Assembly: GCF_040930455.2 (NCBI RefSeq)
Contig: NZ_CP170494.1
DNA length: 64,000 nucleotides
Source of the DNA: Neopusillimonas maritima
Lineage (GTDB): Bacteria > Pseudomonadota > Gammaproteobacteria > Burkholderiales > Burkholderiaceae_B
Reading direction: 5' to 3' (one strand)
The notes under the pieces were generated by a model. That model ran no database searches, had not been told where the DNA came from, and was given only the letters and a program-made list of their open reading frames with translations. Positions 36,077 through 44,247 of the stretch are shown piece by piece. Both the position numbers and the translations under genes were made by a program. Position 1 is the stretch's first letter, and each line of letters opens with the position of its first letter.

Positions 36077-36939
36077 GCGCGCCTCGTGATTAAACCGTTA
36101 GGGAAAAACAGCAGCAGAATAACCATGAGGACATAGATCACAAATGCCCCGATCTCCGGTACGTAGTATTTGCCCGCCACGTCAAAAATACCCAGCACAA
36201 TCGCGGCCACCAGCGGCCCGCGAATCGTGCCGGCACCGCCCACCGCCACCACAATCAGAAAATACACCATCCACTTCAGGGGGAAGGTGGGGTCCAGGCC
36301 CAGCACATCGATCCCCAGCACCCCACCCAGGCCGGCCAGACCCGAGCCCAGCGCGAAGGTTAGGCTGAAAACCCGGTTCACATTGATGCCCAAGCCTTTT
36401 GAAGCCTGTTGATTATCGACAGACGCCCGTATTTGTGCACCAAATCGCGTGCGCTCGATAATCAGGCCCAGGGCGATCGTAACCAGAACCACCACCCCGA
36501 TCAGAAACAAACGATATACCCCGAAGCCAATATCGAACACCCGGAATTGCCCACGCAACCAGTCAGGCAGGTTCACCGGTTGAATCGTTGGCCCCCAGAA
36601 AAAGGTGAAGGTGGCAATCACCATGAACACCAAACCAATCGAGAACAAAACCTGGTCAAGCGGGTCGGCCTCATACAGCCGCTGATAGAGGGTGCGCTCC
36701 AGAATAAAACCGGCCAGCGCCGCAGCCAGAAACGCAAGGGGCAACGTAGCCAGAAAAGGCACGCCCAGGCGCGTCATCAGTTCAACGCTGACATAACCGC
36801 CCAGCATGGCGAACGCCCCGTGGGCCAGGTTCACAAAGTTCATCAGACCCATCGTGACCGACAGACCCACACTAATCAGAAACAGCAGCGCCCCGAAGGC
36901 CACGCCGTCGAACACCACACCGATTAAATTGCCCAGCAT
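36073..36939 (-). CDS. LIV-type ABC transporter permease (LivH-like), SBP-less system
   Basis: 288 residues, LivH type: FGALLFLISVGLSVTMGLMNFVNLAHGAFAM near the N-terminus (key part MGLMNFVNLAHGAF), VNRVFSLTFALGSGLAGLGG, and VVAVGGAGTIRGPL. ATG at 36939 is preferred over 36963 because GGAGG lies 5 bases upstream. It is the first gene of the four-gene set. No binding-protein gene is upstream; the neighbour beyond the terminator is vanB. The set may use a binding protein encoded elsewhere. Confidence 0.9.
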   Translation of the reverse strand: MLGNLIGVVFDGVAFGALLFLISVGLSVTMGLMNFVNLAHGAFAMLGGYVSVELMTRLGVPFLATLPLAFLAAALAGFILERTLYQRLYEADPLDQVLFSIGLVFMVIATFTFFWGPTIQPVNLPDWLRGQFRVFDIGFGVYRLFLIGVVVLVTIALGLIIERTRFGAQIRASVDNQQASKGLGINVNRVFSLTFALGSGLAGLGGVLGIDVLGLDPTFPLKWMVYFLIVVAVGGAGTIRGPLVAAIVLGIFDVAGKYYVPEIGAFVIYVLMVILLLFFPNGLITRRA

Positions 36940-37070
36940 TTCGGCCTCCAGCGTGTTGCACACGACACAAAGCCGTAATTTGATAAATTCCAGGACATTG
37001 TTGTCTCCGATTTTTGTTTTAAAACACTTAAGTTCATTTCAAAAAATGACACCACCCCAACATTGTTCCA

Positions 37071-37097
37071 AAAAAACGCCGCATAAGCGGCGTTTTT
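37071..37097. terminator. Bidirectional terminator after vanB
   Basis: AACGCCGC (37075-37082) and GCGGCGTT (37087-37094) form an 8-bp stem with loop ATAA, flanked by an A-run and a T-run, so it can work in both directions. On the minus strand it ends the vanAB transcript 23 bases past vanB and insulates the LIV-type genes. Confidence 0.85.
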
Positions 37098-37119
37098 CTG
37101 CAAAAGCTGGGGGAACCCC

Positions 37120-38076
37120 TTATAAATCCAATACCAATACGGAAGATTTCGACCGTGAGCAGCAAGGCGTCATTTGGTCATTAGCCGCATGTTCGGCATC
37201 GGTAAGGTATAAATCCCGATGTTCAGGCTCACCCTCGAGCACGCGAACCAAGCAAGTACCGCAAACCCCTTCCTCACACGAAACAGGAACGAAAACATCG
37301 TTCTCATCGAGTACCTGAGTAATCGACTTATCGGCCGGCACCGTAAATGTTTGCCCGGTACTGGCAATTTTCACTTCGAAAGACTCGTCGCCGCTTGTAT
37401 CGACCTCGGCGGCACCAAAATACTCGAGATGAACCTGATCAGTCGCCCAGCCTTTTGCTTTGGCGGTATTAACAACATAGTCGATAAAACCGGTTGGGCC
37501 GCACACATAAATATGCGTTCCTGCTTGCGGCTGCGCAATGATTTCTTCAAGTTTAAGCTTCTGCGCATCATCACCGTTGTCGAAATGAAACTGCACCCGA
37601 TCCGCAAAAGCCGACGACTCGATATCGCTTTTGAACGCCATACGTTCGGGGGATCGTGCGCAATAATGCATTTCAAAATCAGCATTAATGGCGCCTAACC
37701 GCCTGGCCATGCACAAAATGGGCGTGACACCAATACCGCCCGCAAACAACACGGAACGTTGGGATTTCACTAACGGAAAATGATTTTTCGGTTCACTGAT
37801 TTGCAACACATCGCCCACATTCACTTTATCGTGAATTGCGGTGGAACCGCCGCGGGATTCGGGATCGCGCAGTACCCCGATGACGTACCGATGCTGCTCA
37901 CCGGAATCATTCAGCAAGGAGTATTGACGGGTCAGGCCGCCGGGAACATTGACGTCGATGTGAGCGCCCGCACTGAACGAAGGCAAGGTTTTACCATCGG
38001 TGCTGGCCAGCTCAAGACTGACAATGTCTTCAGCTTCCTGGGTTTTATTGACGACTTTAACGGAAAGTTGACTCAT
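37120..38076 (-). CDS. vanB: Vanillate O-demethylase oxidoreductase subunit
   Basis: 318 residues, class IA oxygenase reductase that passes electrons from NAD(P)H through FMN and a 2Fe-2S cluster to VanA. In order: flavin-binding RQYSLLND, nucleotide-binding FAGGIGVTPILCMARRL and VCGPTGFIDYV, and a C-terminal plant-type ferredoxin with SCEEGVCGTCLVRVLEG and the fourth Cys in PCC. It is 76 bases downstream of vanA on the same strand, with a strong stem-loop between them. Confidence 0.92.
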   Translation of the reverse strand: MSQLSVKVVNKTQEAEDIVSLELASTDGKTLPSFSAGAHIDVNVPGGLTRQYSLLNDSGEQHRYVIGVLRDPESRGGSTAIHDKVNVGDVLQISEPKNHFPLVKSQRSVLFAGGIGVTPILCMARRLGAINADFEMHYCARSPERMAFKSDIESSAFADRVQFHFDNGDDAQKLKLEEIIAQPQAGTHIYVCGPTGFIDYVVNTAKAKGWATDQVHLEYFGAAEVDTSGDESFEVKIASTGQTFTVPADKSITQVLDENDVFVPVSCEEGVCGTCLVRVLEGEPEHRDLYLTDAEHAANDQMTPCCSRSKSSVLVLDL

Positions 38077-38108
38077 TCAATCATCTACTAAGTTGGTTTG
38101 ACCCACTG

Positions 38109-38141
38109 GGTGCGGGCGTGAAAAAACCTCCAGCCCGCACC
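38109..38141 (-). repeat. Intercistronic stem-loop between vanA and vanB
   Basis: GGTGCGGGC (38109-38117) and GCCCGCACC (38133-38141) form a perfect 9-bp stem with a 15-base loop. There is no following T-run. It probably stabilises or tunes the vanA/vanB message rather than ending it. Confidence 0.6.
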
Positions 38142-38152
38142 AAGGGTGACCA

Positions 38153-39202
38153 TCAGGCTGAAGCCGTAGCGTTTTCTTCCTGCTCTGCCTTGACCAAACG
38201 ATCAATGACACGCCTAGATTGTACGCCACCTGCATCAATATTGAGCATCAGCAGACGACGCTCGGGATGATCATCGAGATTTCGCTGCTGCGCTTCAAGC
38301 ACGCTCAGGTCTTGTGTGAAGATTTCACCCTGGCGTACTTTGGTGCGTTCCGTCAGTTCGGCGTCATCGGCCTTGAAGTTACGTGCCATACCCCAGAAAT
38401 ACCAATGACTGTTTTCAGTTTCGGGCGTAATAAAGCCAACCACAATGCCGCGCGCACGATCTTTGGGGTCTGCGTCCATGCCCCCTTTTCCGGTTAACGC
38501 CACACCAACGTCGATAAGGACATGACTGGGAGGTGAAAAACGGGAAATCTGCCACCGATCAACCACTGCGGATTCGTCGATACCATTGGCTCGCATGCCC
38601 GCTTTCCAGAAAGGAGGCGCCGTAATTTCATTCATATAGCGGCTGGTAACAACCTTGTCGCCATCAACGTTGGTATCCGGGGGGGACTCATCGATTTCTT
38701 CCTGACCGATGCTGTCGGCATGAACATACGCTTCATGTGTGAGATCCATGAGGTTGTCAATCATGAGGCGATAGTCACAATTCACATGGAACATATCACC
38801 ACCATACGCCCACTCATCACTAACCGCCCAATCCAGGTGAGGAATAAGCGATTCATCTGCTTTCTCGGGGTTGCCCGGCCATACCCAAATGAATCCGTAT
38901 TTTTCAACTACGGGGTAATTTTTAATACAGGGGAAACCACCGACGCGCTGCATTGGCATGGCAACCGTTTTACCGTCACACCCCATGACCAGACCATGGT
39001 AGCCACAGACCAGGTTACCGTTCTCAACAAACCCAAGGGACAGCGCAGCACCACGATGAGGACAAAAATCTTCCACCGCGGCAACTTTTCCTTCAACGCC
39101 CCGGTAAAAAGCAATCCGTTCGCCGCAAATCTGACGGCCCAGGGGCTTGCCATCGATTTCGTTGGGCATACAGGCAACATACCACGTGTTTTTGATAAAC
39201 AT
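38153..39202 (-). CDS. vanA: Vanillate O-demethylase oxygenase subunit
   Basis: 349 residues, Rieske non-haem iron oxygenase that demethylates vanillate to protocatechuate and formaldehyde. The Rieske motif is CPHRG ... VCGYHG (about residues 47-70). The iron ligands lie in MIDNLMDLTHEAYVHADSIG. The N-terminus FIKNTWYVACMPNEIDGKPLGRQICGE and the tail LNIDAGGVQSRRVIDR match characterised Pseudomonas VanA closely as I recall it. The substrate could include related methoxy-benzoates. GAGG lies upstream of the ATG. A MarR gene is directly upstream. Confidence 0.93.
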   Translation of the reverse strand: MFIKNTWYVACMPNEIDGKPLGRQICGERIAFYRGVEGKVAAVEDFCPHRGAALSLGFVENGNLVCGYHGLVMGCDGKTVAMPMQRVGGFPCIKNYPVVEKYGFIWVWPGNPEKADESLIPHLDWAVSDEWAYGGDMFHVNCDYRLMIDNLMDLTHEAYVHADSIGQEEIDESPPDTNVDGDKVVTSRYMNEITAPPFWKAGMRANGIDESAVVDRWQISRFSPPSHVLIDVGVALTGKGGMDADPKDRARGIVVGFITPETENSHWYFWGMARNFKADDAELTERTKVRQGEIFTQDLSVLEAQQRNLDDHPERRLLMLNIDAGGVQSRRVIDRLVKAEQEENATASA

Positions 39203-39228
39203 ACCGGCCTCGCTGAGTAATAAAGTAA

Positions 39229-39292
39229 GAGAGCGTCTAAGTTTTTTTGCCAGACGTTCAGTGCACTGAATCTGAAATTATTTTACGCTCTC
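39229..39292 (-). promoter_or_regulatory. Candidate operator region upstream of vanA
   Basis: A perfect 14-bp palindrome TTCAGTGCACTGAA (39257-39270) is flanked by CAGA (39251-39254) and TCTG (39271-39274). A wider inverted repeat GAGAGCGT (39229-39236) and ACGCTCTC (39285-39292) encloses it. The palindrome is 55 bases ahead of vanA, within reach of the upstream MarR protein. The regulator-site pairing is inferred. Confidence 0.5.
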
Positions 39293-39314
39293 GCCCCGTA
39301 CATGCAACGCGGGT

Positions 39315-39842
39315 TTACCCTAGTTTTTCGACCCCTTTTTCAACTTCGCCCCTGGACGGCGCCGTTTTCGCAGGAACAAAGGGGGCGCGGCTCTGCATGT
39401 TATTAATGTGAACCAATTTTTGCAAAAGGGCCATGAACTGTGCCTCTTCCTGTTGGCTGAAACCATCGAAAAGACGATTATGCAAGCGGTCGATTCCACC
39501 CACGGTTTGCTGCAGCAAGGCTTCACCCTGTTCAGTCAGAAACAACTTACGTTGGCGACGATTGTTCGGATCCAGATCGCGGGTGAGTAGTTTCTTTTCA
39601 GCCAGACGTCCGGCCACGCTGGCAGCCGTTGACGTATCCATGGCAACCAATCCCGCCAATGAGACCTGGTCGATGCCGGGAAACGCTTTCAAAGTTCGCA
39701 AAATAGCGTACTGAACCGGCGTCACCATTTCGCCCAATTCATCATGAAAAATTGAGGCGGATATTTGATGGGCTCGCCGCAAAAGGTGGCCGGGTTGCGC
39801 ATAAAGCTCGGCAAGATGTGGATCGGATGACACGTGGCTCAT
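39315..39842 (-). CDS. MarR family transcriptional regulator (likely vanAB regulator)
   Basis: 175 residues with the winged helix TPVQYAILRTLKAFPGIDQVSLAGLVAMDTSTAASVAGRLAEKKLL, of which VSLAGLVAMDTSTAASVAGRL is the recognition part, and the wing DPNNRRQRKLFLTEQG. MarR repressors often bind phenolic acids, which fits control of vanAB 112 bases downstream. In Pseudomonas and Caulobacter the vanillate repressor VanR is of the GntR family, so this is a different regulator type. A lysine- and glutamate-rich tail ends the protein. Confidence 0.88.
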   Translation of the reverse strand: MSHVSSDPHLAELYAQPGHLLRRAHQISASIFHDELGEMVTPVQYAILRTLKAFPGIDQVSLAGLVAMDTSTAASVAGRLAEKKLLTRDLDPNNRRQRKLFLTEQGEALLQQTVGGIDRLHNRLFDGFSQQEEAQFMALLQKLVHINNMQSRAPFVPAKTAPSRGEVEKGVEKLG

Positions 39843-39933
39843 GACATTGAATAGTAAGTGACGAAAGTTAGTTGAGAATGGTACTTGATAAGCGGGTTGA
39901 ATGCAGAAGTTTGGTACGACTGCCTACAACGGA

Positions 39934-40836
39934 TTACTTCCCGCGCAGGCGGCGCAAATTCAACTCGCTTACTCTCTCGCGAATAATCCCGGCCAAAGTT
40001 CGCATGGCGGGCGTGCGCAAATGTCCACGCAGCCAAATCAGACCGGGGGTACGAACGGGTGTAGGACTTTGTAATGGAATAACGCGGGCGTCATCCAAGC
40101 CCACAGCATATTCAGACACAATCGCCGCCGCATTACTCATATTCACGAACTCGAGCATGGGTGCAATCGCATTCATTTCGGCAACAACAATCGGCTGCGC
40201 ATTCGCCATCGAGAAACAATCTTCCAACAGCGCGCGGGTGGCATACGATGGCGGCACCAAAACAATTCGCTGACCATGCAATTCCGCCATGCGCACAAAG
40301 CGGCGGTTGGCAAACAGGTGAGATTTGCCGACAACCAGGCGCATCTCTTCGTTGTACAGGGGTTCGAATAACAAACCACTTATTTTTTCGGGCCGGTACG
40401 TAATCCCGAAGTCCAGGCGACCCGCCTGCAACTCGGCCGCTACCTGATCGCCGGAAAACTCCATGACTTTGACGCAAACCGAGGGATGACGCTCAAGGAA
40501 CAATGCCAGGCTTTGCGGCAAAATACGCATATTGAACGTATGGGTGGCGCCCACACGAACCTCACCCCCCAATTCGCCCGATGTATCACGCAGGGTTTTA
40601 ACGCCCTCCTCGACCTCCTGCAAAGCCCTCTGGGCATACTCCAGGAACGCCTCTCCACGCTCGGTCATGATTACGCGTTTTCCAACCCGCTCGAAAAGCT
40701 TGCATGACAACTCGTCTTCAAGCTGCTTGATTTGGTGCGACAGCGTCGACTGGGTCACATGGACTTTTTCCGCTGCTTGAGTAAAACTGAGTTGCTCTGC
40801 CAACGCAACGAAATAGCGTAAATGTCTTAACTCCAT
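39934..40836 (-). CDS. LysR family transcriptional regulator
   Basis: 300 residues. The helix-turn-helix is MELRHLRYFVALAEQLSFTQAAEKVHVTQSTLSHQIKQLEDEL (core TQAAEKVHVTQSTLSHQI), and the periplasmic-binding-like effector domain carries GELGGEVRVGATHTFNMRILP. It is of the CbbR/CatR-like group. ATG at 40836 with GGGAG upstream is preferred to 40875. It is divergent from the LIV-type binding-protein gene and very likely activates both that operon and the dioxygenase operon through the shared promoter modules. Confidence 0.92.
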   Translation of the reverse strand: MELRHLRYFVALAEQLSFTQAAEKVHVTQSTLSHQIKQLEDELSCKLFERVGKRVIMTERGEAFLEYAQRALQEVEEGVKTLRDTSGELGGEVRVGATHTFNMRILPQSLALFLERHPSVCVKVMEFSGDQVAAELQAGRLDFGITYRPEKISGLLFEPLYNEEMRLVVGKSHLFANRRFVRMAELHGQRIVLVPPSYATRALLEDCFSMANAQPIVVAEMNAIAPMLEFVNMSNAAAIVSEYAVGLDDARVIPLQSPTPVRTPGLIWLRGHLRTPAMRTLAGIIRERVSELNLRRLRGK

Positions 40837-40886
40837 TGAACTCTCCCGGCATACATCGCACAACAAATCACACAAAGAACACTTCC

Positions 40887-40953
40887 ATCGACAACATCGA
40901 TAGTTATTGAATGGAAAACTTCATTTTTATTCATGCAAGGCCGAAAGTAAACT
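40887..40953 (+). promoter_or_regulatory. LysR-type promoter module, copy 1 (transporter operon)
   Basis: Plus strand order: ATCGA-N5-TCGAT (40887-40901, containing T-N11-A), 12 bases, the 22-base block beginning GAAAACTTCATTTTTATTCA (40914-40935), 11 bases, GTAAACT (40947-40953). TTTATT and TAAACT, 16 bases apart, can serve as -35 and -10. The binding-protein ATG is about 120 bases downstream. Copy 2 at 48703-48769 has the same parts at the same spacing. Confidence 0.8.
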
Positions 40954-41071
40954 TGTTTGACGCACTATCCGTGCTGACGTTTTCAGAGATTCGAACAAAG
41001 GTCAAATGCAGTAATGAAAATGCCGGACAAAGGCATATCAATAAATTAAACGCATCCCGGAGGAGACACCT

Positions 41072-42343
41072 ATGACCACACGACGTCAATTCAATAAACT
41101 GGCTGCCATGGGCACACTGGGCCTTGCTGCCCCCACTATTCTTTCCACCAAGGCATTCGCGGCCGACAAGCCAATCAAAATTGGTGCCAGCGTCTCGCTT
41201 ACCGGTCCACTGGCCAGTACACGTGCCGGCGAAATCGGTTATCAACTTTGGCGCGACGACGTCAACGCCGCAGGTGGATTACTGGGACGCAAAGTCGAAT
41301 TTGTTATTTACGACGACCAAAGCAGCGCGTCAAATGTACCCGCCATTTATTCGAAACTTGTCGATGTCGATAAAGTCGATGTACTGATCTCTCCATACGG
41401 TGCCAACCTTTCGGCGCCACTTATGCCATTTATAAAGCAACGCAACCTGTTCATGGTGGGGATGTTCGCACTGGCCGGCAACGATCGTGCTCGCTCCAAC
41501 AAGTATTTTCATGCCTGCCCTTGGGGGCCTGACTCCATGCTGGGCTGGGCACGCGGCTTCTTTGATATTGCCAAGTCCATTAACGCCAAGCGTATCGCCA
41601 TCATCAATTCCGACCTGGAGTTTTCCTCCAGCGCCGCGCAAGGTGGCGCACAGGTAGCCAAAGAATACGGCATGGAAGTGGTCATGAACCAAAGCTATCC
41701 GCCAAACACAAGCGACTTCTCGGCCATTTTGCGTAATATCAACAATGTTGCCCCCGATGCCGTCTTTGTGTGCTCCTACCCGGCTGACAGCGCCGCCATC
41801 ATCCGGGGCGTCAAGGAAATTGGCATCAACGATAGCGTACAAATATTCGGCGGCTCAATGATTGGGCCGCAATACGGATCTTTGCTGGGTTCTCTGGGCG
41901 AAGATCTCAACGGTCTGGTCAATATCACCACATTCGTTCCAGAACCCACGTTGCAATCACCCGGCATTGAAAGCTTCTTCAAACGCTACACACCCATTGC
42001 AATTGAACAAAAACTGGATCCTCTCGGTTTCTATATCCCGCCCTTCTACTATGTTGCAGGACAAATTATTGAGGCCGGCGTTAAAGGGTCAGAATCCGTT
42101 GATATTGAAAAAATGGCGCAATATCTTCATGCCAACCCCATTGACACGATTGTCGGCAAAGTGGCATTCAACGACATCGGCGACTGGACAAAACGCCGCA
42201 CACTCATGATCCAGATCCAGAATGTCAAAGGCAACGACATCAACCAGTTTCGAGAACCTGGCAAACAAGTCATTCTCGATCCCGCGGAACTGAAATCAGG
42301 CAATCTCATTACACCGTACAACGCGGCACGTAAAGCTTCATAA
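41072..42343 (+). CDS. LIV-type ABC transporter substrate-binding protein, LysR regulon
   Basis: 423 residues, LivK/Peripla_BP_6 family. The N-terminus TTRRQFNKLAAMGTLGLAAP carries a twin-arginine-type RRQFNK motif and a hydrophobic segment ending in KAFA, so export by Tat is possible. The mature part begins DKPIKIGASVSLTGPLASTRAG and contains FVIYDDQSSASNVPAIYSKLV. A GGAGGAG Shine-Dalgarno sequence lies upstream. Relatives of this length often bind aromatic acids, and the linked dioxygenase supports an aromatic or ring-cleavage substrate (inference). Confidence 0.88.
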   Translation: MTTRRQFNKLAAMGTLGLAAPTILSTKAFAADKPIKIGASVSLTGPLASTRAGEIGYQLWRDDVNAAGGLLGRKVEFVIYDDQSSASNVPAIYSKLVDVDKVDVLISPYGANLSAPLMPFIKQRNLFMVGMFALAGNDRARSNKYFHACPWGPDSMLGWARGFFDIAKSINAKRIAIINSDLEFSSSAAQGGAQVAKEYGMEVVMNQSYPPNTSDFSAILRNINNVAPDAVFVCSYPADSAAIIRGVKEIGINDSVQIFGGSMIGPQYGSLLGSLGEDLNGLVNITTFVPEPTLQSPGIESFFKRYTPIAIEQKLDPLGFYIPPFYYVAGQIIEAGVKGSESVDIEKMAQYLHANPIDTIVGKVAFNDIGDWTKRRTLMIQIQNVKGNDINQFREPGKQVILDPAELKSGNLITPYNAARKAS

Positions 42344-42373
42344 TTTTTCTCGTTTCTTCAATCTAACCTTTCA

Positions 42374-42405
42374 GCCGGGCCATTCGCTTTTGCGATCGGC
42401 CCGGC
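42374..42405 (+). repeat. Stem-loop between binding-protein and permease genes
   Basis: GCCGGGCC (42374-42381) pairs with GGCCCGGC (42398-42405), and an inner TCGC-TTTT-GCGA extends the stem across an AT/TC mismatch. There is no T-run after it. It probably protects the binding-protein message end, giving more binding protein than permease. Confidence 0.65.
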
Positions 42406-42418
42406 CAGGTGGCGTAGT

Positions 42419-43300
42419 ATGACCTCATCCCTGGATATCTTCCTGAATGCAATTTCCACCGGCGTTGTACTGGGTAGCATCTATGCCTCCATCGCCCTGG
42501 GGCTGGCCATCACCTTCGGCATTTTGCACATACCCAACGTCGCTCACCCGGCCCTGGTCATTGTGGGTGCTTATTTTGTTTATCTTGTAGGCCAATGGGG
42601 CATCAGCCCCATTCCCGCCGCCCTCATCGGTTTACCCGTTTTTTATGTGCTGGGCATGGCGCTTTACAGTTTTTATTCGCACACCTTCGAACGCAAGGGG
42701 CAAGCGAATGTGCTGCAAAGTCTTACGTTGTTTTTCGGCCTTTCACTGGTTATTGAAATTGCAATCGCCTTGTTTTTTGGTTCGGAATTGAAATCAGTTG
42801 ATGCAGACTATGTTGGGTCAAGTCTGGTTCTGGGGCCGATCACTATGCCGTATCGACTCCTTGTGCCCGCATTGTTCGCGCCCATCATGATTAGCGCATT
42901 ATGGTTGTATTTCAACCGCACTCATTCGGGTACGGCGATTCGTGCGGTCGCCCACGACGATCGCGCCTTATCGATATCGGGTATTAACCCCACCTGGATC
43001 AAACGCCATGCATTCGGTATTGCCACCGCCACAGCGGTTGTCGGCGGCGCCGCCCTCATTATTATGGGGCCGGTCGAGCCCTTTGCAGGCCGCTTTCAAA
43101 TCGGGCGTGTATTTGCCATTGTGGTGCTGGCCGGCATGGGTTCCATACCCGGCACATTGGTTGTCGCGATCATGATCGGCATCGCCGAATCTTTCGTTTC
43201 CGCTTATTTAACCCCCTCATGGTCACCGGGGGTTGCTTTTGCCATTCTGCTTCTGGCGCTGGGTCTGCGTCCGCAGGGTCTTTTTGGAGCTGCCCGATGA
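42419..43300 (+). CDS. LIV-type ABC transporter permease (LivH-like), LysR regulon
   Basis: 293 residues, LivH type with SIYASIALGLAITFGILHIPNVAHPALVI (core FGILHIPNVAHPA), RVFAIVVLAGMGSIPGTLVV and the tail LGLRPQGLFGAAR. The start is ATG at 42419. Its TGA overlaps the ATG of the LivM-like gene. Confidence 0.9.
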   Translation: MTSSLDIFLNAISTGVVLGSIYASIALGLAITFGILHIPNVAHPALVIVGAYFVYLVGQWGISPIPAALIGLPVFYVLGMALYSFYSHTFERKGQANVLQSLTLFFGLSLVIEIAIALFFGSELKSVDADYVGSSLVLGPITMPYRLLVPALFAPIMISALWLYFNRTHSGTAIRAVAHDDRALSISGINPTWIKRHAFGIATATAVVGGAALIIMGPVEPFAGRFQIGRVFAIVVLAGMGSIPGTLVVAIMIGIAESFVSAYLTPSWSPGVAFAILLLALGLRPQGLFGAAR

Positions 43301-44247
43301 AACGCAACAACCTCATTTTCGCCTTGGGCGCTATTCTGATTCTGCTTGCGGGCTTTTTCGCGCCTTCAATCGTCACGAATCCGTTCTACTTCTTTGCGGG
43401 TTATGTCATTGTCCAGTACATCGTTATCGCCACCGGATGGAATGTGCTTGGCGGTTACGCCGGTTATATCAATTTCGGTGCGGCCGCCTTTTTCGGCAGT
43501 GGCGTCTATTTATCGGCTTTTCTCTTCAACGCATTTGGTTTGCCGCTTTGGGTCGGCATTATTGGTGCTGCGGCTTTGGGGGCCATTCTGGGCCTTGCCA
43601 TGGGTTACCTAACACTTCAAATTCAAGGCGTTTATTTCGCCATTGCCACGCTTGGACTGGTCATTGTGCTTGAAACCATTGTCCATAACTTACCCGGTTT
43701 GGGTGGCGCGCGCGGCATGGCTGTTTATGGGCCCGCCCCACCGGAATGGTCCGGCGGGCCGGTGCAGTATGTCTTTTTCGTCATATTGATCATCGCTGTT
43801 GCCTGCGTTGCTCTGGCTCGCTGGATTGAGCACTCCTGGATCGGTCGAGGCTTACGCGCGGTTCGGGCCAGCGAAGACGCCGCCGAATGTTCCGGCGTCC
43901 CCACGCTTAAACTAAAGCTGGTTGCATGCAGTATCAGCGGCGCCATGCTTGCGGCCGCCGGTGCACCCTATCCCTTCTACACCAACTTTGTCGAGCCGGT
44001 TACCGCGTTCAGCCTGCTTATCGGCCTGAACGCCATTGCCATGCCCCTGATCGGCGGCACGCGAAGCTGGGCGGGCCCCATCATCGGCGCAATCATTCTT
44101 GCCTCCGCACAACAAATCGCAACCGTCACCATTTCCTCGGAGCTGAACATTTTGTTCGTCGGCGTCGTACTCATTGCTTTTGTTGCGTTAGCGCCGAACG
44201 GGCTACTTGGGCTGGCCAAACGAAAATCTGCGGGAACTGCACAATGA
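43297..44247 (+). CDS. LIV-type ABC transporter permease (LivM-like), LysR regulon
   Basis: 316 residues, LivM type: ATGWNVLGGYAGYINFGAAAFFGSGVYL, YLTLQIQGVYFAIATLGLVIVLE and MPLIGGTRSWAGPIIGAIIL, each a family landmark, quoted in part. ATG at 43297 overlaps the preceding stop (ATGA). The longer frame start at 43219 lies inside the LivH-like gene and is rejected. It ends with ATGA into the ATPase gene. Confidence 0.9.
   Translation: MKRNNLIFALGAILILLAGFFAPSIVTNPFYFFAGYVIVQYIVIATGWNVLGGYAGYINFGAAAFFGSGVYLSAFLFNAFGLPLWVGIIGAAALGAILGLAMGYLTLQIQGVYFAIATLGLVIVLETIVHNLPGLGGARGMAVYGPAPPEWSGGPVQYVFFVILIIAVACVALARWIEHSWIGRGLRAVRASEDAAECSGVPTLKLKLVACSISGAMLAAAGAPYPFYTNFVEPVTAFSLLIGLNAIAMPLIGGTRSWAGPIIGAIILASAQQIATVTISSELNILFVGVVLIAFVALAPNGLLGLAKRKSAGTAQ

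Noticed and set aside
36409..36927. 172-codon Gln/His-rich frame antisense to the LivH-like gene
   Set aside because: The low-complexity composition is what an antisense frame of a membrane protein gives; the real gene is clear.
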